NCBI RefSeq assembly: GCF_030386795.1
Contig: NZ_JANUQM010000027.1
Coordinates: 1 to 35,183 of the forward strand
Source: Streptomyces sp. S.PNR 29
GTDB lineage: Bacteria > Actinomycetota > Actinomycetes > Streptomycetales > Streptomycetaceae
DNA: 35,183 nucleotides
Reading direction: 5' to 3'
The position numbers were made by a program, and so were the translations under genes. How positions within the stretch are numbered: the first letter of the stretch is position 1; each line of letters starts with the position of its first letter. Shown piece by piece: positions 16,190 to 24,255 of the stretch. The notes beneath the pieces are model-generated. The model saw nothing but the letters and a program-made list of their open reading frames with translations, had not been told where the DNA came from and did not search any database.

Positions 16190-16643
16190 ACGACGGCCCG
16201 CAGTGATCACCTCGCGTACCCCCGAAGCCGTGCGGCAGGAGCTGTGGGCCCTGCTCGCGGTCCACCAGGCCATCCGCTGGCTTGCGCACTCCGCTGCGGC
16301 GAGGAGTCCAGTCGTTGACGCAGATAGGCTCTCCTACCTCCGCTGTGTGCGTATCGCACGCCGCAGCGTGCCGTCCCAACACGACGCCTCCGGGCGAAAG
16401 CTGACCAGAGCCTGGACGGAGGCCACCCAGGAAGCACGCTCCCGCCTGCTGCCACCGCGATCTAGCCGGTCCTGGCCACGCGCGGTTAAGAAGCCGCTGC
16501 GGTGGCCAATCCTGAGAACCCGGAGCGGTCGCAGCAAGGTCGACCCTGGCCGGTGGGCGCACAACCAGACCAGTAAGCAGCGTAAGCACAGGGGCGCTGG
16601 CCGACCCGTGGCATATGCCTTCCAGACTCCGCGTCCTCCCTGA
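16190..16643 (+). pseudogene. IS4-family transposase, C-terminal fragment
   Basis: The frame SRTPEAVRQELWALLAVHQA, then IRWLAHSAAA and DADRLSYLRCVRIARRSV, matches the C-terminal end of IS4-type transposases (R-S-x-T-P-x-x-V-x-Q-E-L-W-A-L-L). The DDE core upstream is absent and there is no start, so this is a remnant. Confidence 0.75.
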
Positions 16644-16699
16644 CGCGAATCCGCGACCGTCGCTGAGCGTGGCTCGTACGGCTCATGGCATGTCCCCTC

Positions 16700-17530
16700 T
16701 TACGGCTCAGGCGACTGAGCCGGTACGTTCTCAGGCGAAAATGCTGGACCGTCGTTGCTTTGCTGTAGGTGTTGCAGCCGAACCGGCCGATACCCGCGTG
16801 CCTCCAGGTCCTCCATGTCGATCTCGGTTCGCTCCCGTAGTGCGTGGAGGTACTCGCGAACGACCTTCCTGATGCCCAGTAGAAGCACGAGGGTGAAGCT
16901 CCAGCAGATGCAAAGCCACGACGTCCAAGCGAGCCAACGGGCGGGGCCGTGCGCATCGACAGCAGCCCAGAGGCAGACCAGGATGAGCACCCCGGCCAGC
17001 AGAGTGGCAGTAAACACGCCCAAAAGCGTGAAGCGCACTTGCGAAACAAGATGCTCATCGAACGACTCAAGCTGATCCCAGAGCTCGCCTTCCCGCTTCT
17101 CTCCTTGTTGTCTGGACTCCCGGCGCACCTGCCGTAGCGACTGCACCTTGCCCGCTTCCTCTTGCATGAGCAGGTGGAGCTCGACGAAGAGCAGAAGCAG
17201 CAGCGCGAGCAGAGCCGCCGAGGAGATGGCCGCGTAGTCGTCGCTCATGGCCAAGCGACGACCACTAAGGAAGAAGAGCCACAGCGGACCAAGAACAGCC
17301 AGGAGGAAGAACGGCCCCACCATGAGCATGACGGCCGCGATGGAGCCGAACAGATTGAACGGAGCTGAGTCTCTGAGCCGGTCCAACAGGTATTCCCCTT
17401 GCCGCCAGTCGAAGTCAGGTAGGTCTGCTACATCCAACTGACCATTGAAGCCGGTGCGTTGGCCGTATGTTGCCGGTCTGCGCCTACAAGAAGCGCTCTG
17501 CAGTCTGAGCCACCCGGGTACGCCGTGCAT
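16700..17530 (-). CDS. Membrane protein with central coiled coil, unknown function
   Basis: About 276 residues from ATG 17530. Hydrophobic segments: two near the N-terminus (FGSIAAVMLMVGPFFLLAVL and SSAALLALLLLLFVELHLLM) and two near the C-terminus (TLLGVFTATLLAGVLILVCL and WTSWLCICWSFTLVLLLGI). Between them is a charged helix (QVRRESRQQGEKREGEL) able to form a coiled coil. The soluble C-tail is acidic and Pro-rich. GGGGAG directly abuts the ATG, so the true start may be further in. It is divergent from the unknown gene at 17757. No family recognised. Confidence 0.65.
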   Translation of the reverse strand: MHGVPGWLRLQSASCRRRPATYGQRTGFNGQLDVADLPDFDWRQGEYLLDRLRDSAPFNLFGSIAAVMLMVGPFFLLAVLGPLWLFFLSGRRLAMSDDYAAISSAALLALLLLLFVELHLLMQEEAGKVQSLRQVRRESRQQGEKREGELWDQLESFDEHLVSQVRFTLLGVFTATLLAGVLILVCLWAAVDAHGPARWLAWTSWLCICWSFTLVLLLGIRKVVREYLHALRERTEIDMEDLEARGYRPVRLQHLQQSNDGPAFSPENVPAQSPEP

Positions 17531-17756
17531 CTCCCCTTCGTGTGACCTAACGCAACTGCATTGGCCTTCGTCGGCCCCCGCACTACCGCTCCCCTCCGTA
17601 CCGCCCGGCGCGGGCAGGAGGTGTTGGGCCGGGGCCGGAGCGCGCCGGACGGCATCGCGGCCTGGGTGGCTGGAGCTCGCCGCCGGGAGGAAATCGGCGG
17701 TGATGCGGCGGCCCGCCCGGCAGAATCGGGTGATCGACACGCCCTTTGGGGGAGCT

Positions 17757-18581
17757 ATGCAGGAACTCCGCTTCGACGACGACATCCGGTTCACCGTGGC
17801 GGTCGGCAGCGACCAGACGTGGCTGCACCGCGCGTTGGGGGCCCACGAGCTGAGCGTCCAGCTCGCCGTCGGGGTGTCGCCCTTCACCGAGGCCGGGAAG
17901 ATCCTCGCCCTGGAGGCGGACCTGTTCGGCTTCGAGGCGACGGGGCAGCGCTCCCGGCTCGCCCGGACCACGGCGAACCTGGCGTACACGCCGACGGTGA
18001 CCGTCCATCGCGTGAACCTGTCGTTCCCGCTGACGTCGTTGCAGGTCCACGCGATCGAGGAGGGCCGTACCGGCGACGTTCGGTTCGAGATCGACCTCAA
18101 CGCGACCCTGCCGCAGGCGCCCGGGTATCCGGGGAGCGCCCAGGAGACGGCGCACATCACCATCGCCAAGAGCCGGTGGGAACAGCAGCTCGCGCAGTTG
18201 GGGCCGTCCGCGGCGTTCGAGATGGCCGTGCCGTACCCGCTCGGCGATCCGGAGCGGGACGAGGTCGGACGGATGCTGCGGGAGGCGCAGAGGCTGCTGA
18301 CCGCGGGCGAGGTCCGGGCGTCGATCCTGGAGGTCAGGCGGGCGCTGGAGTGGGTCAGGGAGAACGTCACCTGGGACAACCCCGGATCGAGGAAGCAGGC
18401 CAGCCAGTGCAACCAGACCGAGCGGTGGTGGCGGATCCAGGACGCCTTGTACAGCCAGACCTGCGGCGCCCTGCACAACGACGCGGTCACCAAGACCTTC
18501 AAGTACGACCAGGCCGAGGCGGAGACGCTCCTGGCTATGACCTCCGCACTGCTGCGCAACGTGCCCGTCACCGGCGCGTGA
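17757..18581 (+). CDS. Protein of unknown function, beta-rich N-terminus and helical C-terminus
   Basis: A 274-residue soluble protein; GGGGGAG lies just upstream of the ATG. The first ~165 residues alternate short hydrophobic and polar stretches (RFEIDLNATLPQAPGY), suggesting beta strands. The last ~100 residues are helical (EVGRMLREAQRLLTAGEVRA, ILEVRRALEWVRENV) and end with SQTCGALHND and an Ala/Leu-rich helix. This end resembles HEPN-like helical domains in layout only. It faces a membrane-protein gene across 226 bases. I do not assign a function. Confidence 0.7.
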   Translation: MQELRFDDDIRFTVAVGSDQTWLHRALGAHELSVQLAVGVSPFTEAGKILALEADLFGFEATGQRSRLARTTANLAYTPTVTVHRVNLSFPLTSLQVHAIEEGRTGDVRFEIDLNATLPQAPGYPGSAQETAHITIAKSRWEQQLAQLGPSAAFEMAVPYPLGDPERDEVGRMLREAQRLLTAGEVRASILEVRRALEWVRENVTWDNPGSRKQASQCNQTERWWRIQDALYSQTCGALHNDAVTKTFKYDQAEAETLLAMTSALLRNVPVTGA

Positions 18582-18627
18582 CGGGGTCGGCCCGACGCCC
18601 GCCCCGCGACCGAAACGAGGACCGCAT

Positions 18628-19498
18628 GTGCCGGTGGGCCCGCCCGGCGCGCAGCCGGTCCCCAATGCCGCGGTGCGCGCCTTCGCCGAACGCGCGGTGG
18701 GCCGCATCACTGACTGGGCGGATACGTCGTGGACACGGGTCAACAGCCGCGTGTGGCGGGCCACCGGTCGAGCCGGCGGCACCTGGTACGTGAAGATCCA
18801 TCAGCGAGCGCTTCCACCAGCGGGAGGTGACGGCGTACCGCGAGTGGACCTGCGCGCTCGGCCACCGAGCCCCCCGCCTGGTGGCCGCCGACCCGCGGCA
18901 CAGGGCGGTCGTGGTGACAGCGCTGCCCGGCCGCACCCTGTTCGGCGCGGTCCTGGACCGTGCCACCGAGCTGCGGGTGCATCAGGGTCTGGGGGAAATC
19001 GCCGCGCTCTTCCACCGCGCCGCACCGGCCCGGCAGCCGGACGCCCACCTGCCCTCCCCGGCCGCGAAATTGGAGCGTCATCTGGAGGCCGCCCGCCCGT
19101 ATCTGCGCGACGGCGACGAAGCGCTGCTGCGCACCCTTGCCGCCCGGCACGCGGTCTTGCCGCCGTGCCACCAGGTGCCCACCATCGGTGATCTGCAGCT
19201 GCGCAACGCCCTGCTCGCCGACGACGGCTCCCTTGGCGTCGTCGACTTTGAGCGCGCTGAGTACGGGCCGGCCTTACGGGACCTGGTCCGCCTGAGCGAT
19301 CACTGGGACGGCCGGGACGACCTGCGCGAGGCCTTCCTCACCGGCTACGGCCAGCCGCTGACACCGCACGAGGAGGAGCGGCTGGTGTGCGAGGCCGGCT
19401 TCGACGCGCTGTCCGGCATTCAGTTCGGCATGGCGCACGGCGATCCGGAGCTCGTAGAACGCGGCCGCCGCACCCTGACCCGCATCCACCGCCGCTGA
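18628..19498 (+). pseudogene. Aminoglycoside-phosphotransferase-fold kinase, single frameshift
   Basis: The first part (from GTG 18628) includes SWTRVNSRVWRATGRAGGTW and YVKIHQ, the nucleotide-binding lobe with its lysine. Near 18805 the frame moves by one base and continues with RFHQREVTAYREWTCALGHR, then the catalytic-loop counterpart GDLQLRN and the metal-site Asp in VVDFERAEYG. These are kinase motifs of the APH/choline-kinase group. Only one indel separates two long good reading frames, so this is a recent pseudogene or a sequence error. The methyltransferase downstream has the same kind of damage. Confidence 0.8.
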
Positions 19499-19530
19499 CG
19501 CGGCCGAACAGACCGGAAGGACCACGCGAG

Positions 19531-20167
19531 TTGGGACACAGCACACAGGCGGACTGGCACGCCCACTATGCCGCGGGGAAGGGCTACAGGCCGCTGACGG
19601 ATGCCGAGCGGGCCCTGCTCGCCCAGCACGCTCCCGCCCCCGAAGCGGGCGGGCGGGCCCTGGACGTGGGCTGCGGTACCGGTGAACTGGCCGTACACCT
19701 GGCCGAGACGGGCTACAGCGTCGACGCGGTGGACTGGGCCGACAGTGCCCTGGCCCGGGCCGACGGCACGGCGGGCGTGAACTGGCTGCGGCTGGATGTC
19801 GAACGCGATGACCTCACGCCGCTGGCGGTGGACGGTTATGACCTGATCGCCCTCCGCCTCGTCTACGCCTTCTTCCACGACCGCATCCGCATCCTGCGCG
19901 ACATGGCAGACCGGTTGCGCGGGCGGCGCCCTCGTCGTGATCACCCCGGTGGCCGCGAACACCCCGCCATCCCGGCGGGACATCGCCCTGGACGACGACG
20001 AGATCACCCTCCTCAGCGCGGGATGGGAGCAGGCCGAGCGGTTCGACGCGGACGGCCTGGCCGTCGTGATCCTGCGCGGCCCCGGCCACACCACGACGAC
20101 GGTGGTGGACAAGCCACGGCCGACGGGGCACGCGGTATCAGCGCCACTGGCAACCCGCGACAGTTGA
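19531..20167 (+). pseudogene. SAM-dependent methyltransferase (N-terminal half of a methyltransferase/NUDIX protein), frameshifted
   Basis: TTG start at 19531 with GGAAGGA upstream. SAM motif I is ALDVGCGTGELA, followed by VDAVDWADSAL and YDLIALRLVYAFF. Two bases appear missing near 19925 and the frame continues as GALVVITPVAANTP to GHAVSAPLATRDS. In Streptomyces close relatives continue past the GHA linker into a NUDIX hydrolase domain. Here a stop comes directly after the linker, so that half is gone. It follows the kinase-like gene as part of one transcript. Confidence 0.78.
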
Positions 20168-20506
20168 ATACGCGAGCCCACCGGTTCCGAGGCCGGTGAT
20201 GTCCGAGCGGGTGGTGGAACCGGTGATGACGGTGACCCGCCTGGACGGCACCAGCCGCACCGAGCTGTACCGCTCGCGCCCACTCCGCTGAACGTAGTGC
20301 TGTGCGGGCCGGTTCCTGCGCTCACGCGGTCGGCGCGGAGCGGCCACCTGCCACACGCTCCGCGCTCTTGCGACTGGGCAACCCTCACTCAAGATCCGCT
20401 ACAAGATCGCGTCGACCGTGCGGGCCTGATCATTGGCTTTTCGGCATTGGTCTACAACGTCACGGTGGAGAGGGGGGCTTGGACACTTCGCGCAGGCGGT
20501 GTGGCC
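20168..20506. other. Intergenic region, one short coding-like stretch
   Basis: At 20201-20292 (+) a frame reads MSERVVEPVMTVTRLDGTSR and ends TELYRSRPLR, stop. It may be the end of a lost gene; it has no ribosome site. From 20293 to 20506 I see nothing I can name. Confidence 0.3.
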
Positions 20507-21193
20507 TCATGCACGCCGGGGCGTGCGGTCCCCTGGATCTCCGGCCTCGGCTCGCAGCCCCATGGGGAAATGGGCAGCCAGTTCCTGGCGGAACGCGTCG
20601 GTGTCGCCTTCCAGGGCAACCGCGGCCAACCTCTCGTGCTCGACGACCAATTGATGCGGGTCGTCGCTGTAAGTGCGGTGATCGACACTGAGGTAGAGGC
20701 GCAGCTTGGTCTCCCAGCCGTTCCAGAGGCCCTGCAGGATGCCGTGCCCCGAGAGATCGTAGAAGAGCCTGTGGAAGCGAAGGTGTGCGTCGATACTGGC
20801 CGGGATGTCGTTCGTCTCCATTGCCCGGCGGAGGTCCTCAACGGTCTGCAGCAACTGAGGCCGCTCAGGACCGCGTAGTGCTTCGGCCGAGAGCTCGGCG
20901 GCGTAGGGTTCGACCCGCAGCCGGACCGAGTCGATCTCGGCGACCTCACGAGCGCTCACCTCTACGACGAACGCCCCACGGTAGGGGATCTTGACGACGA
21001 GCCCTTCCTCCTCCAGCTTGGTCAGCGCCTCGCGCAGCGGGGACCGGCTGATCCCGAGATCCGCGGCGATGTGCGCCTCGCGCAGCTGGCCACCAGGAGG
21101 TACGGTCCCATCGAGGATGGCGGCACGCAGTGTGCGGTAGACGCCGTCCGGCGTCGTCGTCCGCTGCTCCTGCCACTCGAACTTGTGGTCCAA
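20507..21193 (-). CDS. GntR family regulator, FadR/FCD subfamily
   Basis: A regulator of about 228 residues. The N-terminal winged helix includes DGVYRTLRAAILDGTVPPGG and LGISRSPLREALTKLEEEGL. The C-terminal FCD helical domain has the metal/ligand residues in DAHLRFHRLFYDLSGH and EHERLAAVALEGD. I prefer TTG 21193 because GGGAGGG lies seven bases upstream and the likely transcript start (after TATAGT at 21246-21241) leaves room for a leader. GTG 21226 is the alternative. It is divergent from the HAD-RidA-oxidase unit and is the natural owner of the GTCGACAAWCGAC sites. Confidence 0.92.
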   Translation of the reverse strand: MDHKFEWQEQRTTTPDGVYRTLRAAILDGTVPPGGQLREAHIAADLGISRSPLREALTKLEEEGLVVKIPYRGAFVVEVSAREVAEIDSVRLRVEPYAAELSAEALRGPERPQLLQTVEDLRRAMETNDIPASIDAHLRFHRLFYDLSGHGILQGLWNGWETKLRLYLSVDHRTYSDDPHQLVVEHERLAAVALEGDTDAFRQELAAHFPMGLRAEAGDPGDRTPRRA

Positions 21194-21226
21194 CCCGTTG
21201 CCCTCCCTCGGCCACTGCCCGACCAC

Positions 21227-21246
21227 TTGGTCGTTTGTCGACTATA
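21227..21246 (-). promoter_or_regulatory. gntR promoter -10 and operator
   Basis: On the minus strand TATAGT (21246-21241) runs into GTCGACAAACGAC (21242-21230). The 13-mer is identical to that at 6709-6721. No good -35 is seen. The position fits autorepression. Confidence 0.6.
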
Positions 21247-21320
21247 CCTCGCTGGAGTTCCCTGGGGCCGAGGAGCGAGGTGGACAGCGGGTCGAGGGAG
21301 CGCGCGACTGGTCCGTGAGG

Positions 21321-21377
21321 TTGACACTCGATTCCCTCTGGTCGACAATCGACCGCAAGATGGTCGACAATCGACCA
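21321..21377 (+). promoter_or_regulatory. Promoter with double operator for the HAD-RidA-oxidase unit
   Basis: TTGACA (21321-21326), a 17-base spacer and GACAAT (21344-21349). The -10 lies inside the first palindrome TGGTCGACAATCGACCG (21339-21355). A second, perfect copy TGGTCGACAATCGACCA follows at 21361-21377, 22 bases on, i.e. about two helical turns. This is a strong repressor layout for a dimeric GntR protein. Confidence 0.75.
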
Positions 21378-21416
21378 GAGGAGCAGGCTGCTCCACTGAA
21401 AGCACCAGGAGGACCA

Positions 21417-22097
21417 ATGGGATTCGATGTCAAGCCCAAGTTCGTGACGTTCGACATGAATGGAACGCTGATCAAGTTCAGCATCAACGACACGATTCGT
21501 GAGGTCCTGGGTGACCGGCTGCCGGCCGAGGTCGCCGATGAGTTCCTGCGGATCTGCAAGGCGTACCGGATCGACGAGTGCACGGGCGCGTACCAGCCGT
21601 TCCACCAGGTCGTCGCGCGTTCCATGGAACGCGCCTCGCGCAGGGTCGGTCTTGAGTACCGCGAGGACGACGCGCGGGCGGTGTACGACCGCATCCCCAC
21701 CTGGGGCCCGCACCCCGGTGTCACCGAGGCACTGAACCGCCTGGCCGAGGAAGTCCCGCTGGTCATCATCACGAACAGCGACACCGCGCACGCCGTGCGC
21801 CTCGCGGAGAACCTCAAGGCCCCGTTCGAAGTGGTCATCAGTGCCGAGGAGATGGGCATCTACAAGCCGCGACTCGGCGCGTTCGACTACATGTTTGACA
21901 AGCTCGGCGTGACGCCCGACGAGCTCGTGCACGTCTCCGCGAGCCCGATGTATGACCTGCGCTCCGCGGCGATCATGGGCATCGAGAACAAGGTGTACAT
22001 GGACCGCGGCTGGGAGCACGACGAGCACTGGCTCGGCTACGAGCGGATCACCGACATCGCCGACCTCCCCGTCCTCTTCGGTCTCCCGCGTCCCTGA
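21417..22097 (+). CDS. HAD superfamily hydrolase, haloacid-dehalogenase type II-like
   Basis: A 226-residue HAD protein with AGGAGG four bases before the ATG. Motif I is FDMNGTL (nucleophile Asp13; the usual second Asp of phosphatases is Asn15). Motif II is IITNSD (Asn120/Ser121), motif III Lys150 in YKPRLGAF, and motif IV is in ASPMYDLRSAA (Asp180). A cap domain lies between motifs I and II. Replacement of the second Asp is typical of dehalogenase-type members, which do not need it for phosphate chemistry. It is the first gene of the GntR-controlled unit. The substrate is unknown. Confidence 0.87.
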   Translation: MGFDVKPKFVTFDMNGTLIKFSINDTIREVLGDRLPAEVADEFLRICKAYRIDECTGAYQPFHQVVARSMERASRRVGLEYREDDARAVYDRIPTWGPHPGVTEALNRLAEEVPLVIITNSDTAHAVRLAENLKAPFEVVISAEEMGIYKPRLGAFDYMFDKLGVTPDELVHVSASPMYDLRSAAIMGIENKVYMDRGWEHDEHWLGYERITDIADLPVLFGLPRP

Positions 22098-22152
22098 CGC
22101 CTGAGCCTGAGCGGAGAACTGAGGAAATGGTCCACAGCAAGACGGTGGCGGC

Positions 22153-22638
22153 ATGAGTCAGCCCCTGCCTCAAACCGTCAAGGGTGACTCGGCTTCAGAA
22201 AGGCTCCAGGCCCTGGGACTGAAGCTACCCGTCCTCGCCGGCACGACGTACCTCGTGCCCCACCGGACGGTGGGCTCCACCATCCACCTCTCCGGCCAAC
22301 TCCCCTTCAAGGACGGCGAGCTGCTGGGTCAGGGCATTGTCGGCCGGGACGTGGAGCTGGAGACGGCGCGGGAGTTCGCGCGCCATGCCGCGCTCAACGC
22401 GCTCGCCGCCGCTGTGCAGGCGGTGGGCGATCTGGAGCGGGTCCGGATCGTGCAGATGCTGGTCTTCGTGGCCAGTACGCCGGACTTCGGTGAGCAGTCG
22501 ACCGTCGCCAACGCGGCCAGTGAACTGCTCATCGAGGTACTGGGGGAGAACGGACGCCACGCACGCACCGCGATCGGTGTCGCCGGGCTGCCGCTCAACA
22601 CCCCTGTCGAGATCCAGGTCGTCTGCACCGCTGTGTAG
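22153..22638 (+). CDS. RidA family protein (enamine/imine deaminase), copy 2
   Basis: A 161-residue paralogue of the protein at 6069-6554, with the same Arg138 and Glu153. The N-terminal ~65 residues differ at many positions, while the rest differs at only three. It lies between the HAD gene and a decayed aldolase start, upstream of two flavin oxidases whose imine products are the known type of substrate for this family. A role as clearance enzyme within the unit is inferred. The two copies are in inverted orientation about 16 kb apart. Confidence 0.93.
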   Translation: MSQPLPQTVKGDSASERLQALGLKLPVLAGTTYLVPHRTVGSTIHLSGQLPFKDGELLGQGIVGRDVELETAREFARHAALNALAAAVQAVGDLERVRIVQMLVFVASTPDFGEQSTVANAASELLIEVLGENGRHARTAIGVAGLPLNTPVEIQVVCTAV

Positions 22639-22666
22639 CGGCGAGCCACTCATGAGCAGTGCGGCT

Positions 22667-22780
22667 GTGGCCCGGCTTCGACGGGCACTCGACGCCCTCG
22701 GCCAGCATGATCGACACCGCGGTGCAGATCCTGCTGGCCGACGCGAGGGGCAGATCCCGCTCCGGCACAGCGGCCACACC
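22667..22780 (+). pseudogene. Remnant of a second D-threonine-aldolase-like gene (5' end)
   Basis: From GTG 22667 the DNA aligns with the start of the aldolase gene at 5945: ARLRRALDAL matches NRLQRALDAL. One base is inserted near 22705, after which MIDTAVQILLADARG matches RIDTPAPIVLIDVMQG. The match then fades and the oxidase gene begins at 22832. It sits directly after RidA, as does the intact aldolase in the other cluster. Confidence 0.65.
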
Positions 22781-22831
22781 GCCTTCCAGCAGCGGCCCAC
22801 GCGGTTCCCAGAGACAGATGAAGGACACACC

Positions 22832-24235
22832 ATGAACGCCCTCGCGGCACCACCCCGAAACGGAGAACTCGGCTTCTGGGTGGCTCAACTGGCCGACAAG
22901 AAGCCCTCATTCCCCCGCTTCACCGGCCACGACTCCGTCGACGTGGCCATCGTCGGCGGCGGCTACACCGGCCTGTGGGCGGCGTACTTCGCCAAGAAGC
23001 TCGAACCGTCGCTCTCGGTCGCCGTCTTCGAGGCCGAACAGGTGGGCTACGGCGCATCAGGACGCAACGGTGGCTGGCTCTCGGCGATGCCTCCGGGAAA
23101 CCGTGCCACCTTCGCCCGCACCGGGGGAGGGCTGGAAGCGAGCCGGGCACTGCAGCAGGAATTCGTCGCCGGCGTCGACGCGGTCCTGGACATCCTCCAA
23201 CGCGAGGGCATCGATGCCGACCAGCACAAGGGTGGCGCTCTCGTCGCCGCTCACACTCGGGCGGGGCTGGGCCGGCTTGTCACCAGGCGTGATGCCGACT
23301 TGAAGTACGGGCTGACCGACGACGAGGTCCACCTGCTCGACCGGGAGGAATTCCGGAGCCGGATCAACATCTCCACCGTCCACGGCGGGCTCTTCTACAA
23401 GCACTGCGCGCGGATCCACCCCGCGAAGCTCGTCTACGGCCTCGCCGACACCCTGACCTCCATGGGGGTCAGGATCTACGAGGGCAGCCGAGTGGACAGT
23501 GTCGCGGGCAGGACCCTCACCCTGGCCGACGGACGTGTCACCGCGGCCAGGACGTTCATCTGCACCGAAGGTTATTCGGGACAGCTGCTCGGCCGACGGA
23601 GCCTGATCCCCGTCAATTCCTCGATGATCGTGACCAAGCCCCTGTCGGAGGAGGCATGGCGGCAGATCGGTTGGGACGGGCCCCAGTGCCTCAACGACTC
23701 CGCGCACACGTTCATCTACGCCCAGCGGACGTCGGACGGCCGTATCGCCATGGGGGGCCGCGGTGTCCCCTACCGCTTCGGGTCCGGCACAGGAGGCGCC
23801 GGTGCGACCGCCCAGTCCACCATTGACCTGATCTCGCACAAGCTCGGTTCCTTCTTCCCGGGCATCCCCTTCGAGGTGGATCACGCCTGGTCGGGAGTCC
23901 TGGGCGTCACGCGGGACTGGAACGGCGGCGTGCACTGGGACCCGGTATCGGGGATCGGGTCGTCCACCGGCTACGCGGGACACGGTGTCACGTCGGCCTA
24001 CGTCGGCGGCAGGACTCTCGTGGAGCTCGCATTCGAGAAGGAAACCGAGCGGACCACCCTGCCCTGGGTCGGCTACCGGGCACGTAAGTGGGAACCGGAA
24101 CCCATCCGCTGGCTGGGCGTTCACGCCATGTACCGGCTCTTCGGTATCGCCGACCAGTGGGAAGAGCGCAGGGGTTCCAGCAAGACCTCACTCCTGGCCA
24201 GATTCGGCAGCAGACTCGCCGGGCTTCACGAGTAA
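22832..24235 (+). CDS. FAD-dependent oxidoreductase, DAO/gamma-glutamylputrescine-oxidase-like
   Basis: A 467-residue flavoprotein starting at ATG 22832 with GAAGGA upstream (the frame is open further 5', but that part is the aldolase remnant). The dinucleotide-binding motif is VAIVGGGYTGLWAAY (residues 38-52), followed by the family signature YGASGRNGGWLS. Near the C-terminus VLGVTRDWNGGVHW and TGYAGHGVTSAYVGGRTL complete the FAD site. Relatives oxidise amines or D-amino acids to imines with hydrogen peroxide release. It is followed after 20 bases by a second oxidase. The exact substrate is open. Confidence 0.9.
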   Translation: MNALAAPPRNGELGFWVAQLADKKPSFPRFTGHDSVDVAIVGGGYTGLWAAYFAKKLEPSLSVAVFEAEQVGYGASGRNGGWLSAMPPGNRATFARTGGGLEASRALQQEFVAGVDAVLDILQREGIDADQHKGGALVAAHTRAGLGRLVTRRDADLKYGLTDDEVHLLDREEFRSRINISTVHGGLFYKHCARIHPAKLVYGLADTLTSMGVRIYEGSRVDSVAGRTLTLADGRVTAARTFICTEGYSGQLLGRRSLIPVNSSMIVTKPLSEEAWRQIGWDGPQCLNDSAHTFIYAQRTSDGRIAMGGRGVPYRFGSGTGGAGATAQSTIDLISHKLGSFFPGIPFEVDHAWSGVLGVTRDWNGGVHWDPVSGIGSSTGYAGHGVTSAYVGGRTLVELAFEKETERTTLPWVGYRARKWEPEPIRWLGVHAMYRLFGIADQWEERRGSSKTSLLARFGSRLAGLHE

Positions 24236-24255
24236 ACGAAAGGGAAACCGCTCTC

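Noticed and set aside
17445..17756. 5' extension of the unknown gene at 17757
   Set aside because: The extension has no family-like sequence, while a strong ribosome site precedes ATG 17757.
17531..18571. 5' extension of the membrane-protein frame on the minus strand
   Set aside because: It is antisense to the gene at 17757-18581, which has better codon use.
22337..22831. N-terminal extension of the first flavin oxidase
   Set aside because: It crosses the RidA gene in another frame and then the aldolase remnant; ATG 22832 has its own ribosome site and gives the normal family length.
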